From DATKUC01 sp964553615 (GTDB lineage: Bacteria; Spirochaetota; Spirochaetia; DSM-27196; DATKUC01), in contig CAZKMA010000012.1 in NCBI GenBank assembly GCA_964553615.1, forward strand, positions 22,146 through 86,145: a stretch of DNA of 64,000 bases. The letters are read 5' to 3'. The notes beneath the pieces are model-generated. The model ran no database searches, was not told the DNA's origin, and was given only the letters and a program-made list of their open reading frames with translations. Positions within the stretch are counted from its first letter, which is position 1. Every line of letters begins with the position of its first letter. The translations under genes were made by a program, and so were the position numbers. Shown one piece after another: positions 58,104-64,000 of the stretch.

Positions 58104-59411
58104 ATGAGTGTCGTAGCACTAAGCAGGCTGCAATTTGCCGTGGTTGCTATCTTCCATTTCTTTTTTGTCCCGTTAACACTGGGGCTTTCGGTCCTCGTTG
58201 CATACATGGAGACGCGATACGTTCGCACCGGCGACGAGACCTACCTTCGCATGGCAAAATTCTGGGGCAAACTGTTTATCATCAATTTCGCAGTTGGCGT
58301 GGTAACCGGCCTTACCCTCGAGTTTCAGTTCGGGATGAACTGGGCGGGCTATGCAAGCTATGTGGGCGACATCTTCGGCGCACCGCTCGCAATCGAGGCT
58401 ACCGTTGCATTCTTTCTGGAGTCCACGTTCATTGGCCTGTGGGTTTTCGGATGGACCCGGCTTTCGAAGCGTGCGCATGCGGCGGTAATCTGGGTTGTCG
58501 CTGCCGCAAGCACTCTCTCCGCTCTCTGGATCCTGCTCGCCAACGGCTGGATGCAGCATCCCGTTGGTTTCGCTATCAAGGACGGACGTGCCGAGATGAC
58601 GAGTTTTCTGGCCCTCATAACCAATACCTACGGACTGGTGAAGTTCTTCCACACGGTTGTCGCCGGCTACACACTCGCTTCGTTCTTTGTCATGGGCATT
58701 TCGGCCTACCACCTGCTGAAGAAGACCGATAATCCATTCTTCAAGAAGTCGTTCAGGATCGGAGCAACGTTCGGCCTTGTCTGTTCGGTGCTCATCATAT
58801 TCGCCGGCGACCTCAGTGGAAGACTCGTGGCCGATCATCAGCCCACGAAGCTTGCCGCGATTGAGTCGGTATGGCACACCGAGACCGCCGCACCTTTCTA
58901 CCTCATTCAAATACCGGACCCGGCGCATGATCGGAATCTGATCCAGGCGATCCCGATTCCCAAGGGGTTGAGCCTCATCGCGTATCACAATCCGAATGCT
59001 ACGGTGAAGGGGCTGCTGGACTTCCCGGCGAAGGATCGGCCGCCGGTCCTCATCAACTTCTTTGCGTTCCGTCTCATGGTTGCGCTCGGTTTTCTCTTTG
59101 TCCTCCTTGCTGCCATAGCGTTCTATCTTTCGCGCAAGGATATGCTCGAGCGCTACCCCTGGTTCCTGTGGATAATGCTTTTTGCGCTGGTTCTTCCTTA
59201 TCTGGCGTCCCAGCTTGGCTGGATCGTGTCCGAGATCGGTCGGCAGCCGTGGATCGTCTATATTATTCTCTCTACGAAGTATTCGGTTTCTCGTGCCATT
59301 ACCCCCGGGGATGTGCTCACTTCACTCATCGGTTTCATCGTGCTGTACGGCACGCTCCTCGTGGTGGATGTTTTCCTCCTCACGAGGTATTCCAGGAAAC
59401 TCGCAGACTGA
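58104..59411 (+). CDS. cydA: Cytochrome bd oxidase subunit I
   Basis: 435 residues, nine helices. Haem ligands are the His near residue 18 (AIFHFFFVPLTLG), His in VKFFHTVVAGYT (about 185) and a Met in the later helix; the quinone loop begins with GDLSGRLVADHQPTKLAAIES (K and E kept) and is short, so it is the short Q-loop type. GWIVSEIGRQPW is the C-terminal signature. Reduces O2 to water with menaquinol or ubiquinol. GGAGG is 6 bases before the ATG at 58104. Followed by cydB after 19 bases. Confidence 0.95.
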   Translation: MSVVALSRLQFAVVAIFHFFFVPLTLGLSVLVAYMETRYVRTGDETYLRMAKFWGKLFIINFAVGVVTGLTLEFQFGMNWAGYASYVGDIFGAPLAIEATVAFFLESTFIGLWVFGWTRLSKRAHAAVIWVVAAASTLSALWILLANGWMQHPVGFAIKDGRAEMTSFLALITNTYGLVKFFHTVVAGYTLASFFVMGISAYHLLKKTDNPFFKKSFRIGATFGLVCSVLIIFAGDLSGRLVADHQPTKLAAIESVWHTETAAPFYLIQIPDPAHDRNLIQAIPIPKGLSLIAYHNPNATVKGLLDFPAKDRPPVLINFFAFRLMVALGFLFVLLAAIAFYLSRKDMLERYPWFLWIMLFALVLPYLASQLGWIVSEIGRQPWIVYIILSTKYSVSRAITPGDVLTSLIGFIVLYGTLLVVDVFLLTRYSRKLAD

Positions 59412-59430
59412 TTCATGAGGAGATGAAACA

Positions 59431-60459
59431 ATGACACTACAGATAATCTGGTTTGTTCTCTGGGGGCTCCTGTGGGCCGTCTACTTTGCGCTTGACGGGT
59501 TCGATCTGGGAAGCGGCATGCTGTTCAATTTCCTGGCACGGAACGAAACTGAAAAACGAATGGTCCTGGGCTCAGTTGGGCCGGTCTGGAATGGCAATGA
59601 AGTCTGGCTTGTCACAGCCGGCGGAGCCACGTTTGCCGCATTTCCCGGAACATATGCGGCAATGTTCAGTTTTCTCTACCTGCCTCTGCTCTTTATCCTC
59701 TGGTCCCTCATCATGCGTGGTGTCTCGATCGAGTTTCGTGACAGGCTTGAACAGAAGCGGTGGCGCGGGGTGTGGGATATCGTTATTCTTGTTGGAAGTG
59801 CGCTTCCGGCGTTCCTGTTCGGCGTGGCTTTCGGGAACATATTTGAGGGCCTCAGAATATCGGCATCCGGTTACCAGGGAACGTTTTTCGGGCTCCTCAA
59901 CGTGTACGGGCTCCTGACCGGTGTCCTGTTTGTCGCTCTGTTCCTGTACCATGCGTCGCTGTGGATAGCCCTGCGTACCGGTGAGGAACTCGGTAAACGT
60001 GCAGCCTCCCTTTCGGGCAAGCTCTGGTACATCCTGCTCGGGGTTGCTGTTCTCTTCCTCGGCGCCACGGCAATCTACACGAACCTGTACCGAAACTTTC
60101 TGAACGCTCCCGGATGGTTCGGAGTTCCGGTAATTGCTGTAGCCGCGTTGGTTGCCTCACGGATATTTTCCGCGCGCGGGCTTCGATTGAACGCATTTCT
60201 CGCATCGGGACTTACCATCATTGCGGTGGTATTCACGGGCGTAATTGGACTCTTTCCGAATCTCATTCCGTCATCGCTCGATCCGGCTCAAAGTCTGACC
60301 ATCTTCAATACCTCCTCCAGTCCACTGACACTGCGTGTCATGACGGTGGTTGCCTTCATTTTCGTGCCGATCATTGTGGTGTATCAGCTGCTCGTATACC
60401 GGTTCTTCCGCAAGCCGGTTACGGCCGAGAGTCTTGAGGGAGAGCTGGAAGGATATTGA
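59431..60459 (+). CDS. cydB: Cytochrome bd oxidase subunit II
   Basis: 342 residues, eight helices. N-terminal DGFDLGSGML, then GPVWNGNEVWLVTAGGATFAAFPGTYA (Trp/Glu strip) and RGVSIEFRD are family hallmarks. It forms the stable heterodimer with CydA in the membrane. GAGGAG precedes the ATG. There is no cydX-sized frame that I can support after it. Confidence 0.94.
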   Translation: MTLQIIWFVLWGLLWAVYFALDGFDLGSGMLFNFLARNETEKRMVLGSVGPVWNGNEVWLVTAGGATFAAFPGTYAAMFSFLYLPLLFILWSLIMRGVSIEFRDRLEQKRWRGVWDIVILVGSALPAFLFGVAFGNIFEGLRISASGYQGTFFGLLNVYGLLTGVLFVALFLYHASLWIALRTGEELGKRAASLSGKLWYILLGVAVLFLGATAIYTNLYRNFLNAPGWFGVPVIAVAALVASRIFSARGLRLNAFLASGLTIIAVVFTGVIGLFPNLIPSSLDPAQSLTIFNTSSSPLTLRVMTVVAFIFVPIIVVYQLLVYRFFRKPVTAESLEGELEGY

Positions 60460-60511
60460 TCGAGACCGCAGGGGCGGTCAAAGTCGTGTTCCAATCCCGA
60501 TACGGAGTGTC

Positions 60512-61312
60512 ATGAACCCTGCAGAAAAAGTCATATGGATAACCGGAGCGAGCTCCGGAATCGGGAAGGCACTGGCCCTCGCTCTGGCCGAGCGCGGCGC
60601 GCGGCTCATTCTCACCGCGCGCCGGGTCGAAAGTCTTGACGATGTCAGTCGGCAGACCGGGCTCGGGGCGGACCGTGTCCGCACATTGCCGGCCGATCTC
60701 TCCGAAACGAATGAAATTGCAGGGCTCGTGACTCGGGCCGTTGCCTTGTTCGGCCACGTGGACATCCTGATCAACAATGCGGGCGTAAGTCAGCGGGCGA
60801 CTGCTGCAGAGACCGACGACCGGATCATGAGGCAGATCCTGGAGATTGACTTCTTTGCTCCTGCAATCCTCTCGCGGCACCTGTTACCGTTTCTTCATGA
60901 ACGGCCGGAAAGTGGAATTGTCGTTATAAGCAGCGTTGCCGGAAAATTCGGTACCCAGCTCCGGTCCGCCTACTCGGCTGCCAAACATGCGCTTCATGGC
61001 TACTTCGAGTCCCTCAGGCTCGAGGAGTGGCAGAAGAACGTCCACGTGCTTCTCGTGGTTGCAGGATATGTACGTACCAATATCTCGCTGAATGCGTTTG
61101 GCGCAGACGGCACCGCACATCAGGTCATGGATCCGGGTCTGGCAGCGGGGATCTCGCCGGAAAAGGCGGCCGAGGCCATTATCCGTGCCATGGAAAAGGA
61201 CAGGATGGAAACGACCGTCGGAATCGACCGGCGTACCGGGCTCGGGCTATTGCTGAAATCAGTCTGGCCGGCGCTGCTTGCACGTCTCCTTCGTCGATCA
61301 CGGGTTACCTGA
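60512..61312 (+). CDS. Short-chain dehydrogenase/reductase, DHRS7/YqjQ-like
   Basis: 266 residues. TGASSGIG at 11-18, T-A-R-R at the end of beta2 (NADP preference), NNAGVSQR at 91-98, catalytic Ser (SSVAG), Y-S-A-A-K and a C-terminal hydrophobic tail with LLKSVWPALLARLLRR that may touch the membrane. Relatives reduce lipid-type or sterol-like carbonyls. It begins 53 bases after cydB, with GGAGTGTC before the ATG; it may be in the same transcript. Confidence 0.85.
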   Translation: MNPAEKVIWITGASSGIGKALALALAERGARLILTARRVESLDDVSRQTGLGADRVRTLPADLSETNEIAGLVTRAVALFGHVDILINNAGVSQRATAAETDDRIMRQILEIDFFAPAILSRHLLPFLHERPESGIVVISSVAGKFGTQLRSAYSAAKHALHGYFESLRLEEWQKNVHVLLVVAGYVRTNISLNAFGADGTAHQVMDPGLAAGISPEKAAEAIIRAMEKDRMETTVGIDRRTGLGLLLKSVWPALLARLLRRSRVT

Positions 61313-61395
61313 GCTCCGGCATCGGGCTCCTTCAGTGAGCCATTAGTGAAGCATCCGGGAAAACGGGCCGACAATACACTATGGGGATGTGATCG

Positions 61396-62064
61396 TTGTA
61401 CGAATCCGAACGGAAGCCGCGGTTGGCAGACGAGATCGTCACGGCAACTCGCACTTCCTCCGACCCGAGAGTTGAATCGTTCCTCCGTACACTCGCCGCT
61501 GCAATAGAATCGAAAGACAGTTACACCGGCGGCCATGTGCTTCGTGTCGCGCATTACGCAAGCGACCTGGCAATCCGTGTCGGATTGCCGGATGCAAGTA
61601 TCCGCGCGGTCTACCTTGGCGCGGTCGTTCATGACGTGGGTAAGATTACGGTATCTGATCTGATTCTCAACAAACCCGATAAGCTCACCGATGCAGAATA
61701 CGACGTCATGAAACGACATACGGTTGAAGGGCACCGCATTCTCAGCTGCATCGAAGATGTGGAGATCGTTGCAACCGTTGCGCTCTGCCACCAGGAAAAG
61801 TGGGACGGGTCGGGTTACCCGGCCGGATTGCGCGGGTGCGAAATACCGGTGGAGGCGCGCGTTGTCACCGTTGCCGACGTGTGGGATGCCCTGACGACCG
61901 ACCGGCCCTATCGAGCAGCTTTCACTCTCGAGGGCGCGCTGCAAACCATGCAGTCGGAGCGCGGAAGGATCTTCGACCCGGAAATACTGGATCGCTTTCT
62001 CGACGAACAGGATGGTCTTTACCTGCGGTATCTCGAATCCGTTACTCCCACGAGTGTGGGGTAG
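61396..62064 (+). CDS. HD-GYP domain phosphodiesterase
   Basis: 222 residues, nearly all HD-GYP: GGHVLRVAHYAS, HDVGKI, the spacer KRHTVEGHRIL, HQEKWDGSGYP (HHE…GYP form) and VADVWDALTTDRPYR. All metal ligands appear to be in place. It should hydrolyse c-di-GMP to GMP or pGpG. No receiver or sensor domain is attached, so the input comes from a partner. The TTG start is uncertain (GGGGATG upstream). Other c-di-GMP protein in the window: the GGDEF-EAL at 24.3 kb. Confidence 0.85.
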   Translation: MYESERKPRLADEIVTATRTSSDPRVESFLRTLAAAIESKDSYTGGHVLRVAHYASDLAIRVGLPDASIRAVYLGAVVHDVGKITVSDLILNKPDKLTDAEYDVMKRHTVEGHRILSCIEDVEIVATVALCHQEKWDGSGYPAGLRGCEIPVEARVVTVADVWDALTTDRPYRAAFTLEGALQTMQSERGRIFDPEILDRFLDEQDGLYLRYLESVTPTSVG

Positions 62065-62074
62065 GTACCGGCAA

Positions 62075-63139
62075 TTATCCCAGAACAATGCGGAAAAGGA
62101 AGAGTATCGGTGGCGCTGCGCACAACAGCGCGTGCATTCCTGCTGCCGGAAGATAGACCGACATACGATCCAGCTGACGCGCCGGGGCGCGGATAATCCT
62201 GCCGAAAGCCTGTTCGTTTCTGAATACGAAGGCAAGAAACCAGAGAATACGGACGCCGAACAGGAGAAGGACGATGTTGCGTACCGTGGCAAGATTCGGA
62301 TTACTCAGAATCACCGGGATCTCTACCGCATATGAGGCAACGAAGAGACCGCGGGGTATCCTGACGCGATAGAGAACGAGCCCCGGCCTCCGTGGGACCG
62401 TCCTCCGCCGGTTCTTCGACCCCATCCCGGCAACACTCGAGGCTGCGCTTGAGACAAGCACTGCTGCAGCTACCGCTGTGGCGCCCATAATCGGGAACAG
62501 CCAGAACACACCGAATTGTCCACCGGTTACCGTCCAGTAGAAGAAAATTACGAGCTCTGCCGTGCCGGACACAATGCGGAACTCCGGATTTGCAAGGATA
62601 AGTGCCCCGAGAACCGCCACTTCGATGAGCTCCAGGCGGTCCTCCCGTGCCTTACGCCACCAGGAAGTTGCAAGGACCAGGAGAAATCCAGCCAACCCGA
62701 AACACAGAACGATCACCGGTTCGAGTACGCCGGAACCTCTGCCGATGGAAAGAAACCATGCAAAGACCGCGAGGCCAACGGGCGCGAATACCGGTACGCC
62801 GCGCAGCGATGCCGCAATGACGGCGCCAAGAAGGCGACGGCGGCCGACCGGGAAGAAGGAGAGGCGGCTGCTGCGTGCAGTGCGTGCAATGCCCCGGTAT
62901 GAGACAAGCGGTGCCACACAGGCAAGAAACAGCGCGCACCATGCAATGTTGGCGAGAGTGAAGAACTGCCCCAGATATGCACTCTGGTTCGCGAGAATCT
63001 GTGCACGATAGAGATTTGCGCCAAACCGCGCTGCAAGTGCGAGGATCAGGAACGCGACAATCGCCCCGGAGACTTCGCCGTATCCCTCCGGCCGAAGCAT
63101 ACGGCGTCTTGTTGCAAGAAGCGCCGCCTGAAGCGTCAT
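62075..63139 (-). CDS. ABC transporter membrane protein (exporter-type, unassigned)
   Basis: 354 residues, about eight to ten helices: AIVAFLILALAARFG, FTLANIAWCALFLACVA, PVFAPVGLAVFAWFL, VIVLCFGLAGFLLVLA, IVSGTAELVIFFYW and FGVFWLFPIMGATAVAAAVLV among others. A basic cytosolic loop (about 255-275) lies before the last helices. It lacks an EAA loop. The start at 63139 overlaps the ATPase stop by ATGA. Together they look like a two-gene ABC system of the ABC-2 exporter kind; substrate unknown. Confidence 0.75.
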   Translation of the reverse strand: MTLQAALLATRRRMLRPEGYGEVSGAIVAFLILALAARFGANLYRAQILANQSAYLGQFFTLANIAWCALFLACVAPLVSYRGIARTARSSRLSFFPVGRRRLLGAVIAASLRGVPVFAPVGLAVFAWFLSIGRGSGVLEPVIVLCFGLAGFLLVLATSWWRKAREDRLELIEVAVLGALILANPEFRIVSGTAELVIFFYWTVTGGQFGVFWLFPIMGATAVAAAVLVSSAASSVAGMGSKNRRRTVPRRPGLVLYRVRIPRGLFVASYAVEIPVILSNPNLATVRNIVLLLFGVRILWFLAFVFRNEQAFGRIIRAPARQLDRMSVYLPAAGMHALLCAAPPILFLFRIVLG

Positions 63140-63891
63140 TGCTGCATCCACCCCAGATCGGCCGTAAGTCCGGCCGCGTTGCTTCCCTGGTCCGCCGCCG
63201 TCATGAGGAGCGGGATGATTTCGTCCGCGCTTCTGCCGGACTGCGGGAGATCAATGCTGTTCACGACCGTTCCCTGCCGCAATTCCACGATGCGGTCGGC
63301 TACGCGCACGAGCGCGTGCAGCGAATGTCCCGAGATGAGCACCGTACGACCGGTAGACCGAAGAAAGCCGAGGAGTTCAAAAAAGGTTTCGCTGCTGGTG
63401 TAATCCATCGTGTTGAGCGGCTCGTCAAACAGGAGAATCCGAGGTGCGTGGACGAGGGCAATTGCAACGGCCAGCCGTTTTCGCATTCCCGCCGAGAGTT
63501 CGCCGCCGAGCGCGTCGTGTCGATCTGAGAGGCCCGACAGTTCGATAAGCGACCGTACACGTACATCCTGCTCTCCGCCCCGTATGCCAAACAGTGTTGC
63601 CGCCAGGCGGAGTTGTTCGCTGACTGTGAGCTCTTCGAAGAGCGCGTCCGAATCCGGTACCACGCCGGTGGTGAACTTCCACGCGTCGGACTGCAGGTCG
63701 ACCTCGCTGTTCCCGAAGCGAACAACGCCTGACCGTGCTCTGAGCTCACCACTCAGACAGCGAAGCATCGTCGTCTTCCCCGCACCGTTTGGTCCAATGA
63801 GCGCGGTTATCTGTCCATCAGGAAATTGTGCCGACAGGTTGTCGAGGATGAGCGAATCGTGCGCCGCGTATGTGAGGCCGCTGACTTCCAT
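63136..63891 (-). CDS. ABC transporter ATP-binding protein
   Basis: 251 residues. Walker A GPNGAGKTT at about 34-42, Q-loop region VVPDSDALFEELTVSEQL, signature LSAGMRKRLAVAIAL (LSGGQ form varied), Walker B RILLFDEPLNTMD, and the switch His in ISGHSLHAL. CcmA/NatA-like size and pattern. Couples ATP to the membrane protein encoded 3' (ATGA overlap). The ATG at 63891 is chosen; TTG at 63900 is also open, neither with a clear Shine-Dalgarno. Confidence 0.88.
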   Translation of the reverse strand: MEVSGLTYAAHDSLILDNLSAQFPDGQITALIGPNGAGKTTMLRCLSGELRARSGVVRFGNSEVDLQSDAWKFTTGVVPDSDALFEELTVSEQLRLAATLFGIRGGEQDVRVRSLIELSGLSDRHDALGGELSAGMRKRLAVAIALVHAPRILLFDEPLNTMDYTSSETFFELLGFLRSTGRTVLISGHSLHALVRVADRIVELRQGTVVNSIDLPQSGRSADEIIPLLMTAADQGSNAAGLTADLGWMQQ

Positions 63892-63932
63892 AATTACCAA
63901 TGTAATGGCCGGGTTCGCCGCTGCGAACAGAA

Positions 63933-64000
63933 TGCCGGCGGTCGGACTCGAACCGACACACCCGTGAAGGCGGCAGATTTTGAGTCTGCTGCGTCTACCA
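63933..64000 (-). tRNA. tRNA-Leu (anticodon CAA), 3' part; 5' end beyond the window
   Basis: On the minus strand the visible part has the D-loop GGTAGACGC, the anticodon stem GCAGA/TCTGC with loop CTCAAAA (anticodon CAA), a long variable arm typical of leucine tRNA, the T arm GTCGG-TTCGAGT-CCGAC and the 3' acceptor half CGCCGGC with discriminator A at 63933. CCA is not encoded. The first ~19 bases lie past position 64000. Confidence 0.92.

Noticed and set aside
60419..60880. Minus-strand frame across the end of cydB and the SDR gene
   Set aside because: Overlaps two well-supported genes and has no recognisable features.
1..64000. Insertion sequences, prophage or integrative element
   Set aside because: I saw no transposase, integrase, terminal inverted repeats or phage structural genes in the window.

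Overview
The window looks like a chromosomal stretch from a moderately GC-rich, free-living, carbohydrate-using bacterium. I infer the Spirochaetaceae (Spirochaeta-like). The reasons are three solute-binding proteins whose signal peptides run straight into a Gly-rich, Lys-Glu mature start (…WAGGKTE, …WANGQKE, …FAGGQKE), a YesM/YesN-type two-component pair placed before a TRAP transporter, and many transport and sugar-degradation genes. This taxonomic call is inference, not a database match.

Layout. 1-6.7 kb: a damaged LacI-type regulator tail, then a minus-strand run with two MFS carriers, a DUF2059-like secreted protein, a hot-dog thioesterase, a NapH-like membrane ferredoxin and a secreted DUF4097-like protein. 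6.8-13.7 kb (plus): THUMP RNA methyltransferase, GH31 alpha-glucosidase, a DUF432-MscS pair and an isocitrate/isopropylmalate dehydrogenase homologue, with a GNAT enzyme and a truncated haemoglobin converging on them. 14.2-23.3 kb: a degenerate histone-deacetylase-fold protein, thioredoxin reductase, a YesM/YesN pair whose regulator carries a collagen-like insert, and a full TRAP transporter (dctPQM) with a glyoxalase-fold protein. 23.3-33.4 kb: a YkgJ-like cysteine-cluster protein, a GGDEF-EAL protein, then a divergent sugar locus (DeoR regulator + GH32 one way, binding protein + two ABC permeases + SDR the other). 33.4-36.6 kb: deoxynucleoside kinase and an NtrB/NtrC-like pair. 36.6-39.6 kb: an assembly gap inside a 12-bp minisatellite, then three secreted proteins (DOMON, DUF2807, PF03640 repeats). 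40-46.6 kb: stand-alone PstS, a GntR regulator with a split chromate-family transporter, an orphan OmpR regulator and a hybrid cluster protein. 46.6-51.4 kb: a glycerate locus (GntP permease, TPR protein, glycerate 2-kinase) with its CdaR-type activator and three tandem palindromes in between. 51.6-64 kb: TrkA-TrkH potassium uptake, cydDC diverging from cydAB (bd oxidase), an SDR, an HD-GYP protein, a two-gene ABC exporter and the 3' part of a tRNA-Leu.

Working together: the clearest physiological units are sugar import with hydrolysis (GH32/ABC; GH31), glycerate uptake with phosphorylation, potassium uptake, and oxygen/nitrosative stress handling by a facultative or aerotolerant anaerobe (bd oxidase with its CydDC exporter, truncated globin, hybrid cluster protein, thioredoxin reductase). 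Both ends of c-di-GMP turnover are present. The strongest non-coding signals are the triple palindrome before gntP, a 16-bp perfect palindrome at -41.5 of hcp, an apparently leaderless GntR mRNA with the operator across its start codon, and a 22-nt hairpin sequence repeated after the stop codons of two distant genes.
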